Origin: Mesoterricola sediminis
GTDB taxonomy: Bacteria; Acidobacteriota; Holophagae; Holophagales; Holophagaceae
Direction of reading: 5' to 3'
NCBI RefSeq assembly: GCF_030295425.1
Contig: NZ_AP027081.1
Location: forward strand, 682,001-746,000
DNA length: 64,000 nt
Part shown: in pieces, positions 54,789-63,234 of the stretch
How positions within the stretch are numbered: the stretch's first letter is position 1
Layout: each line of letters begins with the position of its first letter
Translations under genes and position numbers: made by a program
Notes under the pieces: model-generated
What the model was told of the DNA's origin: nothing
Database searches by the model: none
Seen by the model: only the letters and a program-made list of their open reading frames with translations

Positions 54789-55742
54789 ATGAACCGCCGT
54801 CTCCTCCCCGTCGCCGCCTGCGCCCTCCTGCTCCTGGGAGGGGGGGCGGCGTGCCGGAAAAACAAGCCGATCACCGCCCCGAAGGGCCCCGAGGTCAAGG
54901 GCCAGACGGCGCCCGAGATCCTGGCCGAGGCGAAGATCTACCTGGAGAACCGGAAGTGGGACGACGGGCGCCGGATCCTCCGGGTCATCGAGGAGCGCCT
55001 GCCCAGCTCCAAGGAGTTCGCCGAAGCCAAGCTCCTGATCGCCGACAGCTTCTTCTTCGGGTCCACCAACACCTATCCCGAGGCCCTGGTCGAGTACCAG
55101 AGCTTCCTCAACTACTTCCCCCGGTCCGACAAGCGGGACTACGTCCTCTACCGGATCGCCCTCTGCCACTACGCCGCCATCATGAACGCGGAGCGGGACC
55201 AGACCGAGACCCGGAAGGCCCTGGAGGGGTTCCAGACCCTGCTCAAGGAGGCCCCCGGCTCCGTCTACGCGGTCGACGCGAAGGCCAAGGTCGTCCAGTG
55301 CTGGCGCCGCATGGCCGAGGCCGAGCTGATGGTCGGCATCTTCATGGTCAAGAACTTCCAGTTCGCCCCCGCCGAGATGCGCCTCAAGACCCTCCTGGAG
55401 ACCTACCCCGAGTACGTGGACCGGGAGCGCGCCTACTACTACCTGGGCGAGGCCCTGCGCCAGCGCCCCGTGCACAACGAGACCCTCAAGCGGTTCTCCA
55501 AGGACTTCTCCGCCAAGGTGGGCGTCGAGGACTTCTCCAAGCTCTCCAAGGAGCAGCACCAGCAGTTCAACAAGGAAATCACGGCCATGATCAACGAGGA
55601 GCTGGCCAAGTTCAAGGAGGAGGCCAAGGGCTACTACCAGAAGCTGGTGGAGAGCTACCCCGGCAGCGAGTGGGCCGGCAAGGCCAACGACCGCCTCCTC
55701 GAAATGGGCCACGCGGGCCGCAAGGAAGAGCTGGACAGCTAG
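54789..55742 (+). CDS. bamD: Outer-membrane assembly lipoprotein BamD-like
   Basis: Periplasmic lipoprotein of 317 residues. The signal peptide ends in the lipobox GAAC (MNRRLLPVAACALLLLGGGAAC). It consists of tandem TPR-like helical hairpins: AEAKIYLENRKWDDGRRILRVIEERLP, a repeat with ALVEYQSFLNYFPRSDKRDY that is the BamD signature, and later ALEGFQTLLKEAPGS and MRLKTLLETYPEY. In the BAM complex it contacts BamA during barrel insertion. The C-terminal ~80 residues are charged and longer than in E. coli BamD. AAAGGA precedes the ATG by five bases. A TPR lipoprotein with another role cannot be fully excluded. Confidence 0.82.
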   Translation: MNRRLLPVAACALLLLGGGAACRKNKPITAPKGPEVKGQTAPEILAEAKIYLENRKWDDGRRILRVIEERLPSSKEFAEAKLLIADSFFFGSTNTYPEALVEYQSFLNYFPRSDKRDYVLYRIALCHYAAIMNAERDQTETRKALEGFQTLLKEAPGSVYAVDAKAKVVQCWRRMAEAELMVGIFMVKNFQFAPAEMRLKTLLETYPEYVDRERAYYYLGEALRQRPVHNETLKRFSKDFSAKVGVEDFSKLSKEQHQQFNKEITAMINEELAKFKEEAKGYYQKLVESYPGSEWAGKANDRLLEMGHAGRKEELDS

Positions 55743-55770
55743 CGCGCAGCCAGGCCCCGTACGACCTCAT

Positions 55771-55804
55771 CCCCGTTCCCGGAGGCTGCCCTCCTGGAAC
55801 GGGG
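55771..55804. terminator. Hairpin after bamD
   Basis: CCCCGTTCC (55771-55779) pairs with GGAACGGGG (55796-55804) and GGAGG with CCTCC inside; between convergent genes, no T-tract. Confidence 0.65.
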
Positions 55805-55825
55805 ATGAAGGTTCCGGGCCGCGCC

Positions 55826-56950
55826 CTACTTGCCGAAGAACCCGAGCAGGGCCTTGGCCACCTCCTCGAGCATCGCGGGGGTCATCTCGGGGAAGACGGG
55901 GAGGCTCAGCACTTCCTGGCTGGCCTTCTCGGATTCCGCCAGCTGGCCCTTCTTGATGCCCAGGTACTGGAAGCAGGGCTGCTCGTGGAGGCAGATGGGG
56001 TAGTAGACGGCGCAGCCGATGCCCAGGGACTTCAGGTGGGCCATCAGGGCCTCGCGGCGGCCGCCCTTCACGCGGACGGTGAACTGGTTGTAGATGTGGC
56101 GCCCGTCGGGGACGACCTCGAGGGGGAAGGCCAGCTCGTCGGGGGTGATGGCCTTGAGGCGCTCGATGTACCACTGGGCGTGGCGGCGGCGGCCCTCGTG
56201 CCAGCCTTCCAGCATCGGCAGCTTGGCCCGGAGGACCAGGGCCTGGAACTCGTCGATGCGGCCGTTCATGCCGATCTCGTGGTGGACGTAGACGGGCTCC
56301 ATGCCGTGCACGCGCATGCGGCGGACCCGGGCCGCCAGGGCCTCGTCGTCGCGGATCAGGGTGAGGCCGGCGTCGCCGAAGGCGCCCAGGTTCTTGGTGG
56401 GGTAGAAGCTGCAGGCCGTCATCTGGCCGAATTCGCCGGCGGAGCGGCCCCAGCCCTTGGCGCCGAGGGACTGGCAGGCGTCTTCGAGGACGGGGATGCC
56501 GTGCTTGTCGGCCACGGCCATGATGGCGGGCATCTCGGCCAGCTGCCCGAAGAGGTGGACCGGGATGATGGCCTTGGTGCGGGGGGTGATCGCCGCCTCG
56601 ACGAGGGCGCCCGTCATGTTGAAGGTCCGGGGATCCAGGTCCACGAAGACGGGGGTCGCGCCCAGGCGCGCCACCACGCCGGCCGTGGCGAAGAAGGTGA
56701 ACGTGGGGAGGATGACCTCGTCGCCGTGCTTGACGCCCAGGGCCATGAGGGCCACCAGGAGGGCGTCGGTGCCGCTGGACATGCCCACCGCGTACCGGGC
56801 GCCGGCGTACTGGGCCAGGTCGGCTTCCAGACCCTTGACGTTCTCGCCGAGCACGAAGCTGGAACGGTCGATGATGCCGGAAAGACCCTGGAGGATCTGG
56901 TCTTTCACGGCGGCGTTCTGGGGGGCGAGGTCGAGCATCGGGACGGACAT
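55826..56950 (-). CDS. DegT/DnrJ/EryC1-family PLP sugar aminotransferase
   Basis: PLP-dependent aminotransferase of nucleotide-sugar pathways; 374 residues. The fold-type I landmarks are clear: SSGTDALLVALMALG (phosphate-binding), ILPTFTFFATAGVVARLGATPVFVD, EDACQSLGAKG, and the Schiff-base Lys in CSFYPTKNLGAFGDAG. FASTA-like features such as NGRIDEFQALVL and AVYYPICLHEQPCF match the group making 3-amino or 4-amino sugars for O-antigen, glycans or antibiotics. No sugar biosynthesis cluster surrounds it, but the neighbouring murJ fits cell-envelope work. The ATG at 56950 has GGAGA five bases upstream. Confidence 0.9.
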   Translation of the reverse strand: MSVPMLDLAPQNAAVKDQILQGLSGIIDRSSFVLGENVKGLEADLAQYAGARYAVGMSSGTDALLVALMALGVKHGDEVILPTFTFFATAGVVARLGATPVFVDLDPRTFNMTGALVEAAITPRTKAIIPVHLFGQLAEMPAIMAVADKHGIPVLEDACQSLGAKGWGRSAGEFGQMTACSFYPTKNLGAFGDAGLTLIRDDEALAARVRRMRVHGMEPVYVHHEIGMNGRIDEFQALVLRAKLPMLEGWHEGRRRHAQWYIERLKAITPDELAFPLEVVPDGRHIYNQFTVRVKGGRREALMAHLKSLGIGCAVYYPICLHEQPCFQYLGIKKGQLAESEKASQEVLSLPVFPEMTPAMLEEVAKALLGFFGK

Positions 56951-57021
56951 GGGTTCTCCAGGGAATACTTGAGTATGACAGGGGCGCGGGACGGGAACGA
57001 CCGGGCAGGTTGATCCCGGGC

Positions 57022-58641
57022 TCACCGTCCGAGGCGCCGGCGGATCCGGCTGAGCAGGGCCGTGCCCTCCGGGACCCGGAACAGGAGGAGCAGGGCGCCG
57101 TAGACGAGGGCGCAGGCGGCGATGAGGGGGAAGAGGCGCAGGCTGGTGCCCGCCAGGCCGCGGTAGGGGCCGGACAGCCCGAGCTGGCCCGCGCCGACCC
57201 AGGCCAGGAGCCCCATGACCGCGGAGGCGGCGCCCATGGAGACCCAGCCGCCACCCACCTCGCGCCAGGGGAGGGCGGGGAGGCGCGGCCGCAGGCCCGC
57301 CGTCATGTAGACCAGCCCGGCGATGCTGGCCAGGCCGTTGGCGAGGGCCATGCCGCCGGTGCCCAGGGGGCCCATCAGGGCCAGGGAGAGGGCGATGTTC
57401 ACCACCATGCTCAGGAGGGCCGCGTAGGCCGGCCGGCGGTAGTCCTTGAGGGCGTAGAGGCACTGGGCGGTGATGCGCCCGGTGGCGATGAAGAGGAGGC
57501 CCACCGCCTGGAAGCCCAGGGTGGCGGCCGTCCAGGCTACGGCCTGGGCGTTGAAGCGGCCCGTCTGGAAGATGAGGGCGATGATGGGCTGGGCCAGGAC
57601 GGCCATGCCCACCGAGCCTGGGATGGCCAGGACGGCCGTGCCCCGCAGGGCCTCGGCGAGGGCGCGGCGGAGGCCCTGCAGGTCCCCGGCCTCCACGAGG
57701 CGGCTCATCACGGGCAGGCTCACGGTGGCGATGCTCGCCGCGAAGACGCCCAGCACCATCTCGCCCATCATGTTGGCGTTGAAGAGGACGGTCTGGGCCC
57801 CCACCGCCAGCTGGGAGGCCAGGGCCGTCGAGATCAGGGCGTTGATGGGGGCGATGCCCGTGCCCAGGAGGCCGGGGGCCATGCGCCGCAGGGCGCGGCG
57901 CACACCCGGGTCCTTGAGGTGGAGGCCGGGGCGGACGCCGTAGCCCAGGGCCCGGAAACCCGGCCACAGGACCGCCAGCTGGACGAGCCCGCCCGCCAGG
58001 GCCGCCCCCGCCATCACCAGGGCCGCCGCTTCGGGCACCCGCCAGCCGCGCGGCCCCGCCTCGAGGCCGGCCCAGGTGACCAGGATGAAGGTCAGGTTCC
58101 AGAAGGTGGACACCGAGGCGGGCAGGGCGAAGCGCCCCCGCAGGTTAAGCACCGCGGCAAGCCCGGCGGTCAGGCTCACCAGGGTCAGGTAGGGGAACAT
58201 GATCTGGGCCAGGACCGTCGTGAGGGTCCAGGCCGGCGGCGCGAGGCGGGGGTGGGCCAGGATCCAGCCCAGGGCCCGCAGCTGTTCGCCCAGGCCGGCG
58301 CCGGCCGGCGCCAGGCGTCCCAGCATCTGGAGGCCCGTGAGGACGCCCATGGCCGGGATGGCGATCAGGGACAGGAGGGCGAGCCCCAGGCCCAGGGTCC
58401 CCAGGAAGCGGGCGGTTAGCTGGCGAGCGGCCGCGTCCCCCTCCCCCGTCTCCACCTCGTTGAGGGTCGGCAGGAAGGCCGAGGTCATGGTGCCCTCCGC
58501 CGTGAAGCGGCGCAGGAGGTTCGGGATGCGGTACGCCACGAAGAAGGCGTCGGCCGCGGGGCCGGCCCCCAGGTAGTGGGCCACCACCCGGCTCTGGAGC
58601 ATGCCCGACACCCGGGACAGGAGGGTCATCACCCCCACCAC
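57022..58641 (-). CDS. murJ: Lipid II flippase MurJ
   Basis: Inner-membrane MOP-superfamily flippase moving lipid II across the membrane for peptidoglycan synthesis; 539 residues with about 14 helices. N-terminal signature LLSRVSGMLQSRVVAHYLGAGPAADAFFVAYRIPNLLRRFTAEGTMTSAFLP includes the family's Arg and the AEG motif; the SLPVMSRLVEAGD region in the second half is also typical. The N-terminus is a few residues shorter than usual ahead of helix 1. Start uncertain among clustered GTG and ATG codons (58641-58629) with no strong Shine-Dalgarno. Downstream on the same strand is the DegT gene after a 71-nt gap. Confidence 0.92.
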   Translation of the reverse strand: MVGVMTLLSRVSGMLQSRVVAHYLGAGPAADAFFVAYRIPNLLRRFTAEGTMTSAFLPTLNEVETGEGDAAARQLTARFLGTLGLGLALLSLIAIPAMGVLTGLQMLGRLAPAGAGLGEQLRALGWILAHPRLAPPAWTLTTVLAQIMFPYLTLVSLTAGLAAVLNLRGRFALPASVSTFWNLTFILVTWAGLEAGPRGWRVPEAAALVMAGAALAGGLVQLAVLWPGFRALGYGVRPGLHLKDPGVRRALRRMAPGLLGTGIAPINALISTALASQLAVGAQTVLFNANMMGEMVLGVFAASIATVSLPVMSRLVEAGDLQGLRRALAEALRGTAVLAIPGSVGMAVLAQPIIALIFQTGRFNAQAVAWTAATLGFQAVGLLFIATGRITAQCLYALKDYRRPAYAALLSMVVNIALSLALMGPLGTGGMALANGLASIAGLVYMTAGLRPRLPALPWREVGGGWVSMGAASAVMGLLAWVGAGQLGLSGPYRGLAGTSLRLFPLIAACALVYGALLLLFRVPEGTALLSRIRRRLGR

Positions 58642-58770
58642 GCCCGCCGAACGGAGGGAAGAAGGGGCTGGTTTGCCGGGGGTCGGGGACGTGGGCGGGA
58701 TGGGAACTCCGGGGGCGGGGCGCGGGGCCTTCCCACTTTAGCAAGGCGGGGGAAGGGCGCCGATTTAATA

Positions 58771-58821
58771 AATCAATCATTGACTCCCCCGGACCTCTCA
58801 CATATGTTTGATTCATTGATT
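58771..58821 (+). promoter_or_regulatory. Promoter of the diguanylate cyclase gene with flanking inverted half-sites
   Basis: TTGACT (58780-58785), 17-nt spacer, TATGTT (58803-58808). AATCAAT (58771-58777) and its reverse complement ATTGATT (58815-58821) bracket the promoter, the right copy falling at the expected start of transcription. The same half-site forms the TetR operator at 33362-33377. Confidence 0.5.
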
Positions 58822-58845
58822 GTGGCGCGCATGGAGGGGATGGCA

Positions 58846-60324
58846 GTGGAGGGGGCGTCCAGGGCAGAACCTGCGGAGACCCCCCGGGCGGCCACGCCCG
58901 GCATGGGGCTGGACGCCCCCCTGGTCCAGGCCCTCCTGGCGGCCCTGGATGCCCACGCCCTCGTGATGGACCTGGACCTGCGCGTGTCCGACTACGACCC
59001 GGGCCTGCCCAGCGCCCTGGGCGTCACCCTGGGCGACGGGGCCCCCGACCTGCTCCCGGCCCTCGTGCGGACCCAGGCCTCGCCCAAGGGCTGGCGCCCG
59101 GCGGGCACGCCCGTGCCCCTGGACGAAAACGGACGGCACCTCTGGGTCTTCCGGGACGCCAGCGCCCTGGAATTGCGGGAGGCCCTGGAAATGGGCTTCC
59201 TCCATGAACTCCTGTCCACCATCGCCCGGCGCGGTCCCGAGGGCACCACCCTCCCCCACCTCTGGGAACTGGCCCTGGACCTGTACCGGGAGCGGATCGC
59301 GCGGCCCCTGGACGTGGCGCTGCGCCACGAGATCCCCGGGGGCCGCGCCCAGGAGGTCCTGCCCCCGGCCGGACTGGGGGAGCCGGAGCCGGAGCCCGAG
59401 GGCCCCGGGGCCGATCCCCGGCCCATCGTGCTGGTGGTGGACGACAGCCCCATGGTGCGGCGCCTGCTCCGCACCGTGCTCGGGCGGGACTACCGCGTGC
59501 TCCTGGCGGCGGGCGGGGAGGAGGCCCTGGCCGCCGCCCGCGACCACCAGCCGGCGGTCATCCTGCTGGACGTCCTGATGCCCGGCATGGACGGGTTCCA
59601 GGTGTGCGCGGCCCTCAAGGAGGAACCGGCCACCCGGGAGATCCCCGTCCTGGTCCTGACCGCCCTCCAGGGCGAGGCGGAGGAGGTGCGCGCCCTGGAG
59701 GCCGGCGCCATCGACTTCATCCAGAAGCCGATCATCCCCGCCACCGTCCTGGCCCGGGTGCGCAACCACGTGGACCTGAAGGCCGCCCAGGACCGGCTCC
59801 AGGAACTGGCGGTCCTGGACCCCCTCACCGGCATCGCCAACCGCCGGGCCTTCGACCAGACGCTGGGCCACGAATGGCAGCGCAGTCGCCGGGAAGGCAA
59901 GCCCCTCTCCCTCGTCATGGCGGACGTGGACTGCTTCAAGGCCTACAACGACGCCTATGGGCACGTGCGGGGGGACGGTTGTCTCCGGGAGATCGCCCAG
60001 GTCCTGCGGGAGACCCTGCGCCGGCCGGCGGACCTGGTGGCCCGGTTCGGCGGGGAGGAGTTCATCTGCATCCTGCCCGAGACCGACGCGGCGGGCGCCC
60101 GGCAGGTGGCCCTGGCCCTGGGGGAGGCGGTGGCCCGGCTGGGAATCCCCCACCCCGGTTCCGAGGTGGCCGCCCACGTGACCGTGAGCCTGGGCACGGC
60201 CACGGCCATCCCCACCCTGGCGGATTGGGCCGAACGCTTGGTTGTCGAGGCGGACCGGGCCATGTACGAGGCGAAACGCCAAGCCAAGGCTCAAGCAAGG
60301 AAGCCAGGGCCGGACCCGGCATAA
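58846..60324 (+). CDS. Response regulator diguanylate cyclase (receiver-GGDEF) with uncharacterised N-terminus
   Basis: Makes cyclic di-GMP from two GTP; 492 residues. The first ~185 residues match no domain I know. A receiver domain follows (~190-310; [10 protein letters not shown], Asp in [13 protein letters not shown], Lys in QKPI), then the GGDEF domain (~325-480) with active-site GGEEF and, just before it, RPAD, the RxxD inhibitory site at the canonical spacing. It should thus be active and product-inhibited. The layout resembles PleD-like regulators but with an extra N-terminal region. GTG 58846 is chosen because GGAGGGG lies six bases upstream; the ATG at 58804 falls inside the -10 box. 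Its kinase is not adjacent. Confidence 0.88.
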   Translation: MEGASRAEPAETPRAATPGMGLDAPLVQALLAALDAHALVMDLDLRVSDYDPGLPSALGVTLGDGAPDLLPALVRTQASPKGWRPAGTPVPLDENGRHLWVFRDASALELREALEMGFLHELLSTIARRGPEGTTLPHLWELALDLYRERIARPLDVALRHEIPGGRAQEVLPPAGLGEPEPEPEGPGADPRPIVLVVDDSPMVRRLLRTVLGRDYRVLLAAGGEEALAAARDHQPAVILLDVLMPGMDGFQVCAALKEEPATREIPVLVLTALQGEAEEVRALEAGAIDFIQKPIIPATVLARVRNHVDLKAAQDRLQELAVLDPLTGIANRRAFDQTLGHEWQRSRREGKPLSLVMADVDCFKAYNDAYGHVRGDGCLREIAQVLRETLRRPADLVARFGGEEFICILPETDAAGARQVALALGEAVARLGIPHPGSEVAAHVTVSLGTATAIPTLADWAERLVVEADRAMYEAKRQAKAQARKPGPDPA

Positions 60325-60331
60325 TGGGAGG

Positions 60332-61042
60332 ATGACGAAACGGCCCTGGTGGAAGCGGATCCTGCTGGGGGCGGCCTGGGTGAGCCTGGCCGTCCTGGGG
60401 GGGACCGCCGCCGTCGTCCTGCTCTTCCGGTTCGTGCCCGTGCCCACCTCCGCGCTCATGATCGAGCGCCGGATCGGCGCCCTCGTGGAGGGGCGCCCCT
60501 ACGAGGTCCGGCACGCCTGGGTGCCCCTGGAGCGCATCGCCCCCAGCATGGGCGCGGCCGTCATCGCCGCCGAGGACCAGAACTTCCCGGACCACTTCGG
60601 CTTCGACTGGCAGGCCATCGAGAAGGCCCTGGAACACAACGAGCACAGCCGCCGGAAGCGGGGCGCCTCCACCCTGTCCCAGCAGACCGCCAAGAACCTC
60701 TTCCTCTGGGAGCGCCGCTCCTGGGTGCGCAAGGGCTTCGAGGCCTACCTGACCCTCATGCTGGAGCTGGGCTGGTCCAAGCGGCGCATCCTGGAGGTCT
60801 ACCTCAACAGCGTGGAGTTCGGGGACGGCGTCTTCGGGGTGGAGGCCGCCTCCCGGCGCTTCTTCGGCAAGCCCGCCCGGGCCCTCGGGCCTTCGGAAGC
60901 CGCCCTCCTGGCCGCGGTCCTGCCCAACCCGCGCAAGTACCGGGCGGACGCTCCCAGCGCCTACGTGCGCGCCCGCCAGGAATGGATCCTCAACCAGATG
61001 CGCAATCTGGGGGGCGGCCAGGTGGTCAAGGCCCTCGGCTGA
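60332..61042 (+). CDS. mtgA: Monofunctional peptidoglycan glycosyltransferase
   Basis: Membrane-anchored glycosyltransferase (GT51) polymerising lipid II; 236 residues. One N-terminal helix ([21 protein letters not shown]), then the catalytic region: Glu81 in [31 protein letters not shown], and [26 protein letters not shown]. It lacks a transpeptidase domain, matching MtgA. The gene starts seven bases after the diguanylate cyclase stop, with GGGAGG directly against the ATG, so the two are likely co-transcribed. Confidence 0.94.
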   Translation: MTKRPWWKRILLGAAWVSLAVLGGTAAVVLLFRFVPVPTSALMIERRIGALVEGRPYEVRHAWVPLERIAPSMGAAVIAAEDQNFPDHFGFDWQAIEKALEHNEHSRRKRGASTLSQQTAKNLFLWERRSWVRKGFEAYLTLMLELGWSKRRILEVYLNSVEFGDGVFGVEAASRRFFGKPARALGPSEAALLAAVLPNPRKYRADAPSAYVRARQEWILNQMRNLGGGQVVKALG

Positions 61043-61082
61043 GGGCCCCCCGTCCCCAGGCCGGCGGGGCATTTCTCGGGAA

Positions 61083-61287
61083 ACTTATATCGATTTGAAA
61101 TGCTTGATAGATGGTCCGCTCCGGCGCGGGGGGTGGCCTTTTTCCGGTGGCCCCGGGGTTCAGGCCGGGGATACCCGAGTAGATTGGTAAATATTTAATT
61201 AAAACATTTAAGGATTCTTGGGGTCCGAAAAGGCGCGGAGGCCCGGGTTCCCATCGGAATCCCATATTTGGTGGGACTTATATCGAT
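61083..61287 (+). repeat. Direct repeat ACTTATATCGAT, two copies
   Basis: Exact copies at 61083-61094 and 61276-61287, 193 bp apart; similarity continues in the following bases (TTGAAAT versus ATGAATA). The core contains ATCGAT. Confidence 0.7.
61151..61170 (+). terminator. Possible terminator of the cyclase-mtgA unit
   Basis: CCCCGG, 8-nt loop, CCGGGG about 110 nt after the mtgA stop; no T-tract. Confidence 0.4.
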
Positions 61288-61403
61288 ATGAATAGGGCGG
61301 ATGGGGGGCAACGCCCGAATATGGGGTTCCGGTGATTTTCCCCTTGAGCGGGGAATAACAAGACCCTACCGTCAGCTATTCTTTCCCACCCCAAGAGGCC
61401 CCC

Positions 61404-63224
61404 ATGAGCCACCCTCGCATCGGCGTGTATTTCTGCACCCGCAGGCACGGATCCGCGGCGCCCGACCCCAAGGCCCTGGCCGCCTACGCGGCCTCGCTGC
61501 CCCAGGTTGCGGAGGTGAAGATCCTGCCTGCCGGAGCGTCCCTGGACCCGGCCGCCCTGGCCCGGGAACTCGCGGCCCGCCAGCTCACCACGGTGGTGAT
61601 CGCGGCCCACTCCCCCGGCTATTTCAAGACGGCCTTCACCCGGGCCATGGCCCTGGCCGGCCTCGACCCGGAGGCCATCCGCCTGGCCTCCTTCCGGGAG
61701 CACGGCGCGGGGTTCGGGGATGCGGTGGAACGGGCCAAGGCGGTGATCGCCTGCGCCGTGCTGGATGTGCCCTTCGGGTTGGCGGCCGTCCCGGAGCGCC
61801 TGCCCATGCACCCCGACACCCTCGTCATCGGGGGCGGCATCGCGGGGATCCAGACCGCCCTGGAGATCGCGGACGCGGGCAAGAAGGTCTACCTGGTCGA
61901 GCGCACGCCCACCATTGGCGGGCACATGGCCATGTTCGACAAGACCTTCCCCACCCTGGACTGCGCGGCCTGCATCCTCACGCCCAAGATGGTGGCGGTG
62001 GACCAGCACGAGAACATCGAGCTGATGACCTGGTCCGAGGTGGAGGCCGTCTCCGGCGGGCCGGGCAGCTACCAGGTGAAGATCCGCCGGAAGGCCCGCT
62101 ACGTGGACCTGGACGCCTGCGTCGCCTGCAACGACTGCTCAGCCATCTGCCCCGTCACGGTGAGCAGCGAGTTCGATTCGGGCATCGCCACGCGGAAGGC
62201 CATCTACATCCCGTTCCCCCAGGCCATCCCCAACGCCTTCGTGGTGGACAAGGAGCACTGCACCTGGCTCCAGTCCGGGGGCACCAAGTGCGGCGCCTGC
62301 GTGAAGAAGTGCAGCAAGGAGGCCATCCACTTCGACGCCAAGGACGAGGTGGTGGAGGTCACCGTGGGCAACATCGTGGTGGCCACCGGCTACGACGTCT
62401 TCGATGCCCGGCGCATGGACCGGTACGGGTACGGAACCTACCCCAACGTCCTCACCGCCCTGGAATTCGAGCGCCTCACCAACGCCTCGGGCCCCACCGG
62501 CGGCAACATCGTCATGAAGACGAAGAAGCTCGACAAGCGCACCCGGCAGGAGACGTGGGGCTTCGAGCCCGACGGCCCGCGCCCGAAGTCGGTGGCCATC
62601 ATCCACTGCGTCGGAAGCCGGGACCGCAACTACAACCCCTACTGCTCCCGCGTGTGCTGCATGTATTCCCTGAAGTTCGCGCACCTGGTCAAGGAGAAGC
62701 TCCACGACGCGAAGTGCTACGAGTTCTACATCGACATGCGGGCCTTCGGGAAGGGCTACGAGGAGTTCTTCGAGCGCATCAAGGAGGAGGGCATCCACGT
62801 CGTGCGCGGCCGCAGCGCCAAGGTGAAGGAGGTGGGCGGGCAGCTCGTCCTGAGGGGCGAGGACATCGTGGACGACAAGGTGCTGGAGATGCCCGTCGAC
62901 ATGGTGCTCCTGGCGGTGGGCCTCGAGCCCGACGCCGGCAGCGACGGCCTGGGCCGCATCCTGGGCCTTTCCCGGGACGAGGGCGGCTGGTACAGCGAGT
63001 CCGACTACAACATGGACCCCACCGGGACCCACCGCGGGGGGATCTTCGTGGCAGGCGCCTGCCAGGGGCCCAAGGACATCCCCGACACCGTGGCCCAGGC
63101 CTCCAGCGTGGCCGCCGCGGTCCTCAAGACGGTCCTGCGCGAGCAGGGCAGCGGAAGCCAGGGCGACCTCTCCCTGGCCAGCATCGAGAACCTGGCCCGC
63201 CAGCTGGCGGAACCCCGAGCGTAG
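61404..63224 (+). CDS. HdrA-like FAD/iron-sulfur oxidoreductase
   Basis: Flavin and Fe-S electron-transfer subunit of the heterodisulfide reductase A/QmoA-B family; 606 residues. The N-terminal ~130 residues follow the HdrA pattern but are cysteine-poor (VYFCTRRHG; AAHSPGYFKTAFTRA where HdrA usually reads ACSPR). The FAD domain starts TLVIGGGIAGIQTALE (~137), with KTFPTLDCAACILTPKM nearby. Two [4Fe-4S] ferredoxin motifs follow: C239, C242, C245, C249 and C286, C296, C299, C303. The CVGSRD and YCSRVCCMYSLKFA segments are HdrA hallmarks. With the membrane Fe-S protein downstream (10-nt gap) it likely forms a Qmo-like complex linking soluble donors with quinones. Methanogenesis is not implied. 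Confidence 0.88.
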   Translation: MSHPRIGVYFCTRRHGSAAPDPKALAAYAASLPQVAEVKILPAGASLDPAALARELAARQLTTVVIAAHSPGYFKTAFTRAMALAGLDPEAIRLASFREHGAGFGDAVERAKAVIACAVLDVPFGLAAVPERLPMHPDTLVIGGGIAGIQTALEIADAGKKVYLVERTPTIGGHMAMFDKTFPTLDCAACILTPKMVAVDQHENIELMTWSEVEAVSGGPGSYQVKIRRKARYVDLDACVACNDCSAICPVTVSSEFDSGIATRKAIYIPFPQAIPNAFVVDKEHCTWLQSGGTKCGACVKKCSKEAIHFDAKDEVVEVTVGNIVVATGYDVFDARRMDRYGYGTYPNVLTALEFERLTNASGPTGGNIVMKTKKLDKRTRQETWGFEPDGPRPKSVAIIHCVGSRDRNYNPYCSRVCCMYSLKFAHLVKEKLHDAKCYEFYIDMRAFGKGYEEFFERIKEEGIHVVRGRSAKVKEVGGQLVLRGEDIVDDKVLEMPVDMVLLAVGLEPDAGSDGLGRILGLSRDEGGWYSESDYNMDPTGTHRGGIFVAGACQGPKDIPDTVAQASSVAAAVLKTVLREQGSGSQGDLSLASIENLARQLAEPRA

Positions 63225-63234
63225 GGAGGCTCAC

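Larger units (their letters stand above)
61043..61403. other. 361-nt leader/intergenic region upstream of the hdrA-like gene
   Basis: No gene is supported here. The region is unusually AT-rich in patches (61081-61110, 61185-61220, 61262-61295). It holds a GC hairpin that may terminate mtgA (61151-61170), two copies of a 12-nt direct repeat, a GGGCG/CGCCC stem near 61296-61318, and a possible late promoter TTGAGC-17-TACCGT (61344-61372). An antisense frame of 79 codons exists but looks non-coding. I match no known riboswitch consensus. Confidence 0.5.

Noticed and set aside
61026-61265. 79-codon minus-strand frame in the hdrA leader
   Set aside because: No Shine-Dalgarno, Pro-rich ends, overlaps the mtgA end and hairpin; looks like chance.
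61296-61318. GGGCG/CGCCC stem considered as a riboswitch (c-di-GMP, cobalamin or similar)
   Set aside because: No conserved riboswitch core sequence could be matched; retained only as part of the uncharacterised leader.
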